The notes below the pieces were generated by a model. That model saw only the letters and a list, made by a program, of their open reading frames with translations. It had not been told where the DNA came from and ran no database searches. Shown piece after piece: positions 32,546 to 43,506 of a stretch of DNA of 64,000 nt. The DNA comes from Thermocladium modestius JCM 10088. Lineage in GTDB: Archaea > Thermoproteota > Thermoprotei > Thermoproteales > Thermocladiaceae. Numbering within the stretch: position 1 is the first letter of the stretch; the number at the start of each line of letters is the position of its first letter. The DNA lies in the NCBI GenBank assembly GCA_001315925.1, contig BBBF01000006.1, positions 1 to 64,000 on the forward strand, given 5' to 3'. The translations under genes and the position numbers were made by a program.

Positions 32546-32635
32546 TGCCTCTTAATAAGCATAGGCCCTCACGGTTTCGAGCGCCCAGGAGGGGGGGAGG
32601 CCAGCTTTAAATGCGTCCGCCCCCCCGGTTGCGGA

Positions 32636-33271
32636 GTGCTCACGCTGATACTGGCGGAGGCGGCGTTGGAGGTGGTGAACGGCGAGGTGCTGGACGTCTC
32701 CAGGCATAGGTCCGTGATAAGGCGTCTCCCCAATCCCCACAAGCGGGGGGGCAGGCCGGATATAGTTCACCTCTTCCTCTTGACGGCTATGGGCAGCCCC
32801 CTCTCCGCCGCTGGCCTCCTCCGAGTGTTGATCCACACCGTCAACGATGAGATAATAATAGTGGATCCCCGCGAGCGTCCGCCGCAGAACTACAATAACT
32901 TCATTGGATTGATGCGGCAGTTATTCCGGCTGGGCTCGGTGCCTCCCAGCGGTTCCCCCCCCTACTCAGGCTGGTGAGGGGGGGCGGGATAGGCGACGCC
33001 GTGTCTCTGTCCCGGGCCTCCAGGGTGGTGATGCTTGACGACTCGAGGGGGGGCGTCAAGGTGCCTGCCCGCGACTTGGCGCGCCGTGTTTTATCCCTGG
33101 GGGGGACGTGGCCGTCATAATGGGGGGGGATTCCCCCACGGCTCCTTCGAGGAGTCCACGTACGCGGTCGTCCAGGAGGCGTATAGGATAGGGGGGGATA
33201 GGCCCATGAGGACGCACGAGGTGGCGTGCAGGTTTTTGGCCATGATTGAGTCGGAGCTGGGCTATTATTGA
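32636..33271 (+). CDS. nep1: 16S rRNA pseudouridine N1-methyltransferase Nep1
   Basis: Motifs match archaeal Nep1/Emg1 (SPOUT fold): LTLILAEAALEVVNGE at the N-terminus, RGRPDIVHLFLLTAMGSPLS, LRVLIHTVNDEIIIVDP and PPQNYNNFIGLMRQLF. The C-terminal part is split by tracts but ends with HEVACRFLAMIESELGYY. It methylates a hypermodified pseudouridine in helix 35 of 16S rRNA. GTG 32636 is preferred as start because the family begins at this strand and a TATA (CTTTAAAT, 32605-32612) is 27 nt upstream; ATG 32611 lies within that box. Length about 210 residues. Confidence 0.88.
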
Positions 33272-33307
33272 GACCCGCGGAGGCGGGGGGGGGGGATTTA
33301 GGCAAAT

Positions 33308-33316
33308 CTTTATATA
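33308..33316 (+). promoter_or_regulatory. TATA box of aglB
   Basis: CTTTATATA is centred 26 nt upstream of ATG 33338. This decides the start in favour of MAKQEAAQ over the two upstream ATG codons at 33320 and 33332. Confidence 0.6.
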
Positions 33317-33337
33317 CCGATGTGGCCGGCGATGGGT

Positions 33338-35816
33338 ATGGCTAAACAGGAAGCCGCGCAGGTCCCCTTATTGGACGCTGAGCTGCGTTCCTCGCAATTA
33401 TTCGGCGTCGCCGCCGCGTTGGTCTCCACGCTCGCCCTTGCTCTATATATAAGGCTGTACTCCGTCTATTTATGGGGGGGCTATTACATAAACGAGTTCG
33501 ATCCGTATATAAGGTATTACCTGACTCAATTCATGCTTAGCCTCGGCTCCGTGAAGGGCATCGAGTGGTGGTTGAGCGGCGGCTTCATTAATGGTCATCC
33601 CTATAAATTCACCAATTTCTGGTACCCCCCCTGGGGCATCAATTGGGCAATTGTTCTATCGCCGGGAGTCTCGTTCACTGGGCTCCTCTCCTACGACTTA
33701 TTGAAGCACTTCCACGTATCCCTCCTGTACACGGTAATAATGGTGCCGGGAGTAATAAACGCGTTGTCCGTGTTATCCATGTACTACCTCGGATCCAGGA
33801 TTGGGGGGGAAGTACGTGGGGGGTTATTATCGGCGGTGTTGACGGCCTACTCCATAATATTCACCCAGAGGGGGGGATCGGCTGGGTGGTTCGCCGACTC
33901 AACGCTGTTCCAATTCGTTGTTCCCCCTCGGCTTTGGGCTATTCATAGACGCGTTGAGGAAGAGGGACTGGATACCGTACGCAGTGCTGGGCGCCGCCGT
34001 CAACGGCGCCACGGCGTGGCTCTGGGGGGGCTCCTTCACGTTCATAATGAACGTTTATGGCTTGTTCATGATAGTCATGTTGATATATGGAATATACAGG
34101 GCGTATAAAGGCAAGGTAATCAATCTCGGCGTTATGGGAATCGGCGTTAGCTTGGAAAGGATCATATACGTTTACCTAGCCACGTACCTGGGCTTCGTCG
34201 CGTTCCTATCCATGACCCCCCGAGGTACGGCCTCCACGCGCTCCTCACGCTTGGCGCGGGCATGTCCCTCGCAGCGCTCCTCTCCGTGATAGCGCTTCCC
34301 GCCCTCCGCCTCACCCGGGCTCAGGTGAGGAAGGTGGCTGGGTACGGCAAGTACGTGATAGCCGTGGCCGCCGCGGCGGTGGTTGTGGCCGCCGCCTTGA
34401 CGGGCCTGGGCATAATCCACCTGCCGGGCGGGAAGTTCCTTGGCGCGCTGCTGCCGGTGGCCAGGTCCGCCATAGTGCAGAGCGTTGCTGAGCATTCCCC
34501 CCCGACGCCCTTCCACAGCTTCTTCCAAACCGTGACCCTCACGCCTCCCTTCGCTGCGACGGGGGGGATGGCGTTCCTCTTGTCCTCGTTCGACGTGGCT
34601 GGCCTATTGATGTCCCTCGCCGCCACCGCCGCCGTCTACTTCGCGTCGTCGGAGGCATGGTTGATAATGCTCCTCGGCTTCTTCTGGTTCCCCCCCCTCA
34701 CGGCCCTGGGCTTCGTGGTGATGATTAGGTTCCTCATCCAGCGCCGCACGGTGGCCATGCTGGCCCTCGCCGTGTTCATAATCGCCCTCTTCGCCGTGGC
34801 GCTGTCGCAGCAAGTGGCTCCTGGGGGGGTGGCCATAGCCGCGGCCCCGCCCCAGATAGTGTCCACCACGTCGCCCGCCGTTCCATCATCGGATTGGTTG
34901 GACGCGCTTTACTGGATGCAGATGAACTTGCCTCCCCCACGCCTCCGTGGCGTCCTGGTGGGATTACGGGTATTGGACAGCCATAATAGGGAATAAGAGC
35001 AGCTTGGCGGATAACTCCACCGTGAATGGGACGCAGATAGCGCAGATAGGGGGGGAGGCATTCGTCACGAGGAACGTCACAAAGTCCCTCGCCATATTGA
35101 GGGAGCTCAAGGCTCAGTACGTGGTGGTCTTCATACCGTACAGCGCAGTCGCCGTCCCGGTTTCGTCGCCCATGGCTGCCCTCAGCATAGGATCCACCAC
35201 TCAACAAAACATAGATGTGTGCGGCTTGATACCGGAGTACCCCACCGGCGGGGGGGGACTTCGTGAAGAGCTACTGGATGGCGTTGATATCTGGCCACAG
35301 CTCCTCGTACATACTGAACGACTTGCTGGGCACGGCCGACCTCACTCAATTCAACACGGAGATAAACGTGCCCCTCAGCAATTCCACTCTCTACCAACTG
35401 CTCTTCAATCTGAACGCCGCCTCCCTCTCTGGTCAATTCACGGGATGCATTAACCAGATAGAGAGTAATTCCCAGTTGAGGGGGGGTAACCAGATATTCC
35501 CGATACCGCTGTGGTTCTTCAACACCTGGCCTTACTACACCACCGCCTCGTCGCCCTCCAATCAGGTGGGTATTCACATAAACGTGCAGCTAGAGCCGTT
35601 CGCGCAGCAGTACGGCTTCAACATATTGAACTCCCCCCCGCCTGCCGGCGTCAACGCCACTCAATGGTTGGAGGGATTGTATGGCTTGCTGTACTACGGT
35701 AACTACCTCTCCCCCCGCCTCCTGGGTTCCAATTAGTGTACGTCTCCAGGCCGTACGGGTGGGTGTTGGTGTATAAGGTGAATTACTCGGCTCTGAATGA
35801 AACCTCCAAACAGTAA
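33338..35816 (+). CDS. aglB: Oligosaccharyltransferase AglB (STT3 family)
   Basis: This is the membrane enzyme that moves lipid-linked glycans to Asn in N-x-S/T sites outside the cell. The N-terminal loop shows the catalytic acidic motif INEFDPYIRYY. About a dozen membrane helices follow, then the signature ASWWDYGYWTAIIG at the start of the extracellular domain. The extracellular part has several potential N-glycosylation sites. About 815 residues, a usual size. It ends VYKVNYSALNETSKQ. Tracts at 33475, 33807, 33872, 34216, 34940 and 35251 break the frame. Confidence 0.9.
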
Positions 35817-35906
35817 TTAGATTCCCTTTAATGCCAAATTAAAACTGCCCGGTTCTAATCAATAACTTCCTATTGGCTGGGTCTCGATATTCTTGGGGGG
35901 GCTGGA

Positions 35907-36674
35907 TCAACGCGTCATCTTGCTCTCCATTATCTTAACCACGTCCGGCAACGCGATCTCCGCTCTCTCCCTAATCACTAGATCCGCCTCATCATCCAGC
36001 TCCGTGGCGGATTCGTTTATTATGGCCACCTTGCCCCCCGTGTTTCTTAACTATGAGGGGCAGTTCGTTGGCGGGGGGGCCACGGCTAGGCTTGTTCCCA
36101 CGACGAGCAGTAGATCAGCGTTCTTGGCCATATAGAATGCCTTCATGTATTCCCGCCTCGGCACGTCCTCGTTGAATAGAACTATGTTGGGCCTCAGCAC
36201 GGCGCCGCACTTGGGGGGGCAGATTGGCGTGAACCCGGTCCTCCAACTGCTTATCGCTGTGGTTATGGGGGACCACGGCGCCGCACTTGGGGGCACGCGG
36301 CGGCGTCCAGCTACCGTGTATTGGAACTACGGCGTTGGAGCCCGCCTTCTCGTGAAGCATGTCCACGTTTTGCGTTATTATGCCGCACAGCCTTCCCATT
36401 CTTTCCAGCTCTGCCAGGGCTATGTGTGCGGCGTTGGGCGCGGCGTCCCTCACGTATTGGTATATCTCCATCACGCAGCTCCACACGGCGTCTGGATCTA
36501 CCTTCATCTCGTCGCCCGTGCAGTTATCCGGGCTCACCCTGCTCCAAAGCCCATTGGCGCCCCCCCTGAAGTCGGGTATCCCACTGGCCGTGCTTATGCC
36601 TGCCCCCCCGTCAATGCCACCGCGCACTTGGCCTCCATTATCATGTCGGCCAGCCTCTCGTGCTGATTGCTCAT
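35907..36674 (-). CDS. Sir2-family NAD-dependent protein deacylase
   Basis: The sirtuin motifs are present: ALTGAGISTASGIPDFRG (after trimming), ITQNVDMLHEKAGS, PIHGSW with the catalytic His, and two Cys pairs (CPKCGAVV and ICPKCGAVL) for the structural Zn. LRPNIVLFNEDVP and LLLVVGTSLAVAPA complete the NAD site. About 245 residues. In crenarchaea such enzymes act on Alba and other proteins. The start MSNQHERLADMIMEAK at 36674 gives the usual N-terminus. C-tracts near 36606, 36560, 36280, 36217 and 36076 affect the frame. Confidence 0.9.
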
Positions 36675-36796
36675 CTATGATGATTCCGCGTTGTCGCTAA
36701 TAAATGTTTTTTCGTTTTAATTAGTAGAAATCGCTCTTGATTGCATGGCTAGGATTAATATATATTTAGCAATGCTTAAATAGGTAAAGTAAATAG

Positions 36797-37959
36797 ATGC
36801 GCGTGAAGCTATCGGAGAGATACGCGCACTTCGATACCAAGGTACCGGACATATTGTCTTGGGCCAGGGGCGGCGTCATAAACATGGCAGGCGGCATTCC
36901 AGATCCATCAACGATACTCCCCCCCGAGATAGTCGACATAGCCATGGAAGTAGTCAAGCAACGCGGCGCCTCCGCGTTTCAGTACGGGGACTCACAGGGA
37001 TTGCCGGAGCTTCGGGAAGAGATAGTGAGGCTCAAGGGCTTCGGGGGGGATCCAAGCGGCGTGGTGGTAACTGTTGGAAGTCAAGAGGGGGGGCTGGACC
37101 TGATTGGAAAGACATTCCTGGCTCCCATGACGCCGTCGCCGTGGAGGACCCAACGTACTTCGTGGCCCTCCCAGCGTTCAAGACATACGCGTCCCGCGTC
37201 GTTCCAATACCTCTAACCGAGGAGGGGCTGGACCTGGATGGGCTGGAGGCAGCGGCTAGGGTCGGGCTTCGACTGCTTTACCTAATGCCCTCCCTCCAAA
37301 ACCCGACGGGCAGGGTAATGAGCCTGGAGGAGAGGAAGGCAGTGCTGGAGCTGGCGGAGAGGTACGATTTCCAGGTGGTGGAGGACGACCCCCCCTACAG
37401 CCCCCCCCTAGCCGTATCGGAGCTCCCCCCCCAAGCATGGCGAGGCTAGGCGGCGACAGGGTTATTCACCTCTCCACGTTCAGCAAAACAATCGCCCCCC
37501 CGGCCTCAGGATTGGCTTCATAATTACTACCAATGAGGCCGCCTCCGCCCTAGCCAACGTGAAGAGCGCGACCACCATATCCACGCCCCCCATCACGCAA
37601 TTGATAGCCGCCGAATTCCTGAGGCGGGGATTGATGGTTAAATCCGTTGAGAGGGCTAGGCGGCTTTACTGGGAGAAGCTGGCAGCCGCCTCCGAGGCCC
37701 TCAAGGCCTCCGGCGTTTCCTTCCAGGAACCGGTTGGCGGCTTCTTCATTTGGTTGAATGCCGGGGGGGTGGACACGGAGGAATTGCTCCGCGCCGCGTT
37801 GAGGCTGGGAGTGGCCTTCATGCCGGGCCGCTTCTTCTCCGTCTCCGGCGGCTTCACCACTTGGCTGCGCATGAGCGTGTCTCAGACCACGGTCGGGGGG
37901 AGGCAAGAAGGGGGGGAGTCAAGCTTTTGATTGAGGCGATTGAGTCGATCAAGAAATAG
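36797..37959 (+). CDS. PLP-dependent aminotransferase, 2-aminoadipate / aromatic type (fold I)
   Basis: The sequence fits the LysN/ArAT group: INMAGGIPDPSTILPPEIV, FQYGDSQGLPELREEIV, VVTVGSQEGLDLIGKTFLAP, VAVEDPTYFVALPAFKTY, LYLMPSLQNPTGRVMSLEER (Asn of the PLP site), VVEDDPYSP and HLSTFSKTIAPGLRIGF with the catalytic Lys. About 380 residues. The substrate could be 2-aminoadipate, Leu or aromatic amino acids. A TATA-like ATGCTTAAATA at 36772-36782 and another at 36759 precede the ATG. Several tracts break the frame in the middle. Confidence 0.87.
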
Positions 37960-38020
37960 ATTCGAGGCCTCCTTGTTCACAGATAGATATAAAAACTTTT
38001 CTTATTATCTATCCCCCCCT

Positions 38021-38765
38021 ATGTCATTACTTGCATTCATGCCTGAAATAATAGCTGCCCTAGCGGTGGCCCTCGCGGCCGTTCTAGTGATTTTGCTGTT
38101 GAGGCAGAGAGGGCAGAGGCAAGCCCCCCCAAAGCAGCAATCCAAGGCACAAACGCCCCAGCAATCCAAGGCGAACCAGCAGAGGTCCCCCCCTCAATCC
38201 CCCCCTCCCCCCCCTCTCCATCATCAACGCCTCCACCCAAGCAGGGACTCCAAGCGGCGAGGCCAGCGGGCGATGTAAGGCCCATTCCCCCCCCTCCTCC
38301 CCCCCCTCCTCCCCCCCCGCCCGATTCCCTGGGTAGCTGGAGTCGCAGGTGAGCGAGCTGTGGTCCGCCTTGAAGGAGTTGAGCGAGAAGTTGGAGGAGG
38401 TGCGGGAGGAGGTGCGGGGGGGGATGTCTAAGTCCCACATAGAGTATGCCTACGCGCAGGTGGGTTACATTCCATCCTCGCTGGATGAGTTGAGGGAGTT
38501 GTTGTCCCTGGATGGCATAGCAATAGTGGCCGGCGGCTCCGTGGTGGAGAGCAGCGGCTCTGTGGACAGCGGCTCGGCTGGGTTGCTGGATCAATTGGGG
38601 GCGAGCGTCTTGATGAGGGTCAGGAACGGGGGGGTGTATGAGTACTTGATAAAGTTGAAGGATGAAAGGATACTGGTGATCTCTTCATCCAAGTATTACG
38701 ATGAGAATTCAATTAACTTGTTGAAGACAATAGTAGAGCAGTACGGTGAGTACTCATCGCGTTGA
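38021..38765 (+). CDS. Membrane-anchored protein with proline linker and roadblock-like domain
   Basis: The order is an N-terminal membrane helix (IIAALAVALAAVLVILLLRQ), a Gln/Lys then Pro-rich linker broken by many C-tracts, a short coiled coil (LWSALKELSEKLEEVREEV) and a C-terminal domain of about 110 residues. The latter (LDGIAIVAGGSVVESSG, LKDERILVISSSKYYDEN) has the strand-helix-strand pattern of roadblock/LC7 domains. Such domains in archaea bind small GTPases, but none is encoded nearby. The family call is by pattern only. A TATA-like ATATAAAAAC at 37987-37996 lies about 29 nt upstream. The proline-linker length is uncertain because of the tracts. Confidence 0.5.
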
Positions 38766-38851
38766 CCATCATTGATGCAGTGCGTGGAACTTCTCGTCAC
38801 TGATCGGACCGTCCCCCCCGTCTCAACACTGAGCTGGTCTCTTGAGGAAGC

Positions 38852-38859
38852 TATTTAAA
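38852..38859 (+). promoter_or_regulatory. TATA box of the radical SAM/SPASM gene
   Basis: TATTTAAA is centred 27 nt upstream of ATG 38882 and decides that start. Confidence 0.6.
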
Positions 38860-38881
38860 CTATTCGTTGATTCGCCGATCC

Positions 38882-40056
38882 ATGCCGTTGGATCTAAACG
38901 AGCGCCCCCCCATCCTGGTCTTCTGGGAAACCACAAAGGCCTGCCCCCCCTCTCCTGTAGGCATTGCAGGGCTAACGCCATATTGAAGCCGCTTCCCGGG
39001 GAATTGACCACCCAGGAGGGGCATCGCTTGATAGAGGACGTGGCCAGCTTCGGGAGGCCCTACCCCCCCATAATAGTGTTCACGGGCGGCGACCCCCCCT
39101 CATGAGGAGCGATATATTCGAGCTGATAGGCCACGCCAGGGACCTGGGGGTGCCCACTGCATTGTCGCCGGCGGTATCATCGTCTATAAACGACGAGAAC
39201 CTAGCCGAGATAAAGAGGCTGGGGGTCTCCAGCGTCTCCATAAGCCTGGACGGCGCATCGCCGACCACGCACGAGTTCGTGAGGAGAGTGGAGGGGCACT
39301 TCGAGAGGACGCTGGCCGCCATGAAGATGCTGAGGGAATTCGGCATACCGTTTCAAGTCAACTCGACGGTCATGAAGATGAACGTCGAGGAGCTCCCCCC
39401 TCCTCTTCAAGTTGGTGAGGGACAGCGGGGGGGCGAACGCGTGGGAGGTCTTCTTCCTCATACACGTGGGCCGCGGAACCGGGCTGGAGTCCCTTGATCC
39501 GGCGGAGGCGGAGGATGTGGTTAACTTCCTATACGATGCCTCGAAGTTCGGCGTGCAGGTGAGGACCGTGGAGGCGCCGTTCCATAGAAGGGCGGTTCTT
39601 CAGCGGTACGCCGTTGAGTCGGGTAAGGTAAGGGCTGAGATAAGTCTCGGCCCGCTCTACAAGCAATTGAGGCGCGGCCTGGAGGAGTTGGTGGGAGAAC
39701 CACCTGGCCCGCCGGCCAAGCCCCAATTCGCCAGGACCAGGGATGGGAATGGCATAATATTCATTGGCTATGATGGGACGGTCAGCCCAAGCGGCTTCCT
39801 GCCCCCCTCTCCCTGGGCAACGTTAGGAAGGAGGGCCTCGTAAAGATATACAGGGATAACCCCCCCGTGTTGAGGGCGATAAGGAGAGCTGAGTTCGGGG
39901 GGGCAGGTGCGGCTCGTGTGAGTATAGGTTCATGTGCGGCGGCTCCAGGTCCAGGGCATTCGTGGAGAACGGGGGGGACCGTTGGGGGGGAGGATCCTCT
40001 CTGCCCCTACGTCCCCGGCTCGCTCAACGTGCTAGGACCCCCTCGGCGTGGAGTAG
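38882..40056 (+). CDS. Radical SAM/SPASM protein, AhbC/AhbD-like
   Basis: The N-terminus MPLDLNERP precedes [19 protein letters not shown], with the C-x3-C-x2-C 4Fe-4S/SAM site. [20 protein letters not shown] follows, then [20 protein letters not shown] and a C-terminal SPASM-type Cys set ([20 protein letters not shown], then DPLCPY). About 390 residues. This layout is shared by the haem-pathway enzymes AhbC and AhbD, and by PqqE-like peptide maturases. An AhbA-AhbB gene 3.4 kb downstream makes a haem role plausible. Trimming the C5 at 40038-40042 to four gives a stop at 40056 (NVLGPLGVE). Tracts near 38906, 39094, 39397, 39803 and 39897 also shift the frame. Confidence 0.82.
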
Positions 40057-40159
40057 GGGGGGAAGGTGTTATCCGTCCACTTGAGACGCACAGTGTGGAC
40101 CGGATAGGCGGGTGTTACCTTAAAGGTTTAAATTGAAGGAGGGAAGTCCCCCCCTCATT

Positions 40160-41690
40160 ATGAAGGAATTACCACAGGAATTCAGCGGCATATATGAGGT
40201 AAGGAATGGAGTACCCGTATTCAAGGCTTACCTGGCCGGGGGGGAGTGGGTGCAGGCAAGCGAGGTGCAGGACGTGCGCAGCCCCCATAGATGGGAGCCT
40301 GCTGGCCAAGGTGCCGCGGCTGGACTTCCAAGCCATAGACGCCGCGCTTCAACGCATGCATGATGAGGGCAGGTTCGACATAAGGGACACGCCGGGCGAG
40401 AAGAGACTGGAGATCTACCATAAGGCGGCGGACCTCCTCCTTAAGTTCAAGGATTACTTCGTGGACGTGTTGGTGTTGAATAATGGAAAGACATACCCGG
40501 CCGCCGAGGGCGAGGTCAAGGCGGCGGCTGAGAGACTCAGAGTAGCCGACCTGGACGTGAGGAAGATATACGGAGAGTACGTTCCAGGTGATTGGAGCAC
40601 GGAGACCCTGGAGGCGGAGGCCGTCATAAAGAGGGAGCCGCTGGGCGTGGTGCTGGCGATAACCCCCCCCTTCAACTACCCTCTATTCGATGTGGCCAAT
40701 AAGGTGGTGTACTCAACGGTGGCCGGCAACGCCATAATGGTGAAGCCCGCCTCCTCCACCCCCATAATAGCCCTAATGTTCGCCAAGGTGCTGGAGATGG
40801 CCGGCTTCCCCCCGCCGAGCCCTCTCCATAATAACGCTCCCCGGCTCCCAGATGAGTAGGGCCGTCTCAGATCCGCGGGTGTCCGTGGTGTCCCTGACGG
40901 GCAGCACCGAGGCCGGGCTGGAGGTCATTAAAGCGGGCGGGATTAAGCAGTACATAATGGAGCTGGGCGGCGGCGATCCAGCAATAGTTCTATCTGATGC
41001 CGACATAGGCTCCGCCGCGTCGAAGATAGTTACCGGGATCACCAGCTATGCGGGCCAGCGTTGTGACTCCATAAAGTTCATATTCGCGGAGCCCCCGGTA
41101 TACGATGAGTTGAAGCGGAGGATAGTGGAGGAGCTGAGCAAGGTGAGGGTGGGGGGGGATCCAAGGGAGAGCGGCGTGACCATGGGCCCCCCTAATAGAT
41201 GAGGCCACCGCGGAGGAGGTAGTGAAGGCGGCGCAGGACGCTGTGTCCAAGGGCGGTAAGATCCTGCATGGGGGGGAACCAGGAGGGGGGGAACTACATA
41301 GAGCCGACGCTGGTTGAGGTGAGCAAGGACGTGCTCCCCCAGCCTCTATCTCTACAAGAAGGAGGTGTTCGCCTCCATTGCGGCCATAACTGAGGTGAAC
41401 AGCATAGATGAGGCCATTCGCCTATCCAACGGCCGCAGTTATGGACTGGACGCAGCCATATTCGGGGGGGAGGACATCAACAAGATACGGAAATTAATGA
41501 GGCTGCTTGAGGTGGGGGGGGCCATATACATAAACGACTACCCGAAGCACGGCATAGGCTACTTCCCGTTCGGCGGCAGGAAGGACTCAGGAGTGGGAAG
41601 GGAGGGCGTGGGCTACACGATAGAGTCAGTAACGGCGTATAAGAGCATAGTCTATAACTACAAGGGCAAGGCATCTGGGAGTACATGTAA
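40160..41690 (+). CDS. gapN: Non-phosphorylating glyceraldehyde-3-phosphate dehydrogenase (GAPN)
   Basis: The aldehyde dehydrogenase fold matches Thermoproteus GAPN closely: [29 protein letters not shown]-like segments, [66 protein letters not shown] (catalytic Cys), and [20 protein letters not shown]. It oxidises glyceraldehyde 3-phosphate straight to 3-phosphoglycerate in the branched Embden-Meyerhof pathway of crenarchaea. About 505 residues. TTTAAAT at 40127-40133 gives a near-leaderless start. Most tracts are expansions, but near 41671 a GGG has become GG; restoring it gives the C-terminus GKGIWEYM. Confidence 0.93.
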
Positions 41691-41691
41691 C

Positions 41692-42078
41692 TCACTCAAG
41701 CACTGTTATCGACATGTCGTCCTCATACGATATCGTGCAAATGAACTCCGCCTCATCTCTCCCGGCGTTCTCGATGGAGTGCGGCTCCCCCCCCGGCCCC
41801 CCCGTGAAGAAGAAATCGCCCGGCCCCCCCAAAACCCTTTCCTCCTCGTTTATCCTGACCCTCAACGCGCCTCTCAATATTACGACCGCCTCCGTGTATT
41901 TATGCTTGTGCAGCGGCATCCTGCCGCCGGGCTCCACCGTGAATCTCCTCACGGCGTACTTTGATGAACCATTCTCCTTTGTTATCAACCATTGAATGCG
42001 GAACCCGCGGGTTCCCCCCCTTATGGTGGACCCCCCCACGTCGCTGCTCGGCACGTCCCTTATCGAACCAAACAGCAT
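41692..42078 (-). CDS. Cupin-domain protein
   Basis: A single conserved cupin barrel is seen: [20 protein letters not shown] with the metal-binding His pair, [20 protein letters not shown], then GDFFFTG and EPHSIENAG with the second-motif His. About 125 residues. C-tracts add extra Gly residues ([21 protein letters not shown]). The true sequence is probably [18 protein letters not shown]. Small cupins of this kind can be isomerases, dioxygenases or sensors; no specific role is evident. Its gene converges with gapN, 1 nt apart. Confidence 0.85.
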   Translation of the reverse strand: MLFGSIRDVPSSDVGGSTIRGGTRGFRIQWLITKENGSSKYAVRRFTVEPGGRMPLHKHKYTEAVVILRGALRVRINEEERVLGGPGDFFFTGGPGGEPHSIENAGRDEAEFICTISYEDDMSITVLE

Positions 42079-42198
42079 GCATTAGCACTTAGGCCCGGGT
42101 TTTAAAGGCTCCTCCCAATCATTCCCCCCCGAGCAGTTTTTCAGCGAAAATCCGCCCCCCCTTCCCCCCCCATTTCTGATTTTACGATAGGATAACAT

Positions 42199-42275
42199 TG
42201 GTGGACCGGCCGGGATTTGAACCCGGGATCTCCCGCATGCCAAGCGGATATCCTTCCAGGCTAGACTACCGGCCC
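42199..42275 (-). tRNA. tRNA-Ala (GGC), intronless, CCA encoded
   Basis: On the minus strand the acceptor GGGCCGG pairs with CCGGTCC, giving the G3-U70 pair that identifies tRNA-Ala. The anticodon loop TTGGCAT carries GGC. The T arm is CCGGG-TTCAAAT-CCCGG. The discriminator is A and CCA is encoded at 42199-42201. There is no intron and no expanded tract. Confidence 0.92.
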
Positions 42276-42313
42276 TAAACCTCCCATTTTAGGCTCATTT
42301 TTTAAGGTTTTTC

Positions 42314-43095
42314 CTAGCACTTATCCAGCATGTGGGGGGGAACCAGCGTCGAATCCATTGTCTTCCTTATCACGTATCCCCTGCACTTAATCGCCTCCAG
42401 GGGGCTCCCGGCCCCCCCCTAATGTACTCGCCCTCCTCATCGTAGAGAACAGCCACTGCCCCCCCTGACATCAATGCGCCGGCGAAGTCCTCCGCGAAGT
42501 TATCGCCGACGTGCATCACGACGTCCGGCTCCCGGCCCTCTGCCAACATTGTGACGGCCGTGTCGAATATGTAGGGATGAGGCTTGGCGTAGCCCACCTC
42601 GTCGGCGAAGACGCCGTAATCTATGTACTTCTCAAGCCCGAACCTGTTCAGCACGGCCCTGGACGCCTTGCCTGGCCAAAACACCACATTGGACACAAGC
42701 CCGACCCGCCACCCCCCCTCCTCCTTGAATATGGCCAATGCCTCCGAGGCGCCCTCTATGGGCGACATGTTGACGCTGTTGATCACCGTGTCCGAAATCA
42801 CGTTGAGCAGATCGGATATGTATCTATCGCTGGGCCTTATGCCGTACTTCTTGGCCACCTTCATTAGGAGCTGCCTAACGTTCTCCGCGGGCGGGGACAG
42901 CGCCATACTGCTGGTTCGAGCCGCCTTCACCTCCCTCTCAACGGCCAAGTAGAACTCAAGCACTGCATTATACGAGACCTCGTAGCCCAACTTATTGAAG
43001 TACTTGGCAACGTTGCTCGCCACCTCGCTCCTCAATTTATCCGTGTACCTTATCAATGTATTATATACATCGAACGTCACAATGCGGATGGACAT
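42314..43095 (-). CDS. HAD-superfamily hydrolase
   Basis: HAD motifs are visible: motif I RIVTFDVYNTLIRYTD, motif II VGLVSNVVFW, motif III Lys in VGYAKPHPYIFD, and motif IV VVMHVGDNFAEDFAGAL. A helical cap lies between residues 20 and 110. After trimming a C8 tract near 42412 the frame continues as AGSPLEAIKCRGYVIRKTMD and stops at 42314. About 260 residues. These are phosphatases or dehalogenases of small metabolites; the substrate is unknown. Confidence 0.85.
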
Positions 43096-43506
43096 AAGGT
43101 ACTTACTCGTTTCAAGTTAAAAAACCTTGCTATTTAAATTGAAACACCCCCCCATTCAAGGAATCCAGCAGCAATGATCGGTTGAAAACCTTATAGAATG
43201 GGGAAGCTAATAGCGTTACCAATAATTGGACACGCAATTCATCCAACCATAAGACAGCCCCCGCCCTGAGACGTGAATATCATGTATTATTTAACCAGTT
43301 TATTGTTTCCCTTATATGAAAGGCTTGGACTGGTTCTGCCACTGATTCTGGGGGGCTTGGTGGTCTACACGCCGGGCCCCCGCCTCATTAATGGTGGGAT
43401 ACGCGTGTCTTGCCGTGATGTTTCTCCTTTTAAATCTTGCTCCTCCGCCTATCGCTATCACCGCCGGCTTATCAGTTATTTATAGAGGTCGGCAATAGGC
43501 GAGCGC
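43096..43506. other. Intergenic between divergent HAD and ahbAB genes
   Basis: No convincing gene is present. A 70-codon ORF at 43273-43485 lacks family features. AGTTATTTATAG at 43474-43485 is 27 nt before the ahbAB start and is its likely TATA box. Confidence 0.45.

Noticed and set aside
43273-43485. 70-codon hypothetical ORF
   Set aside because: No promoter spacing, no conserved pattern, and it contains the likely ahbAB TATA box at its end.
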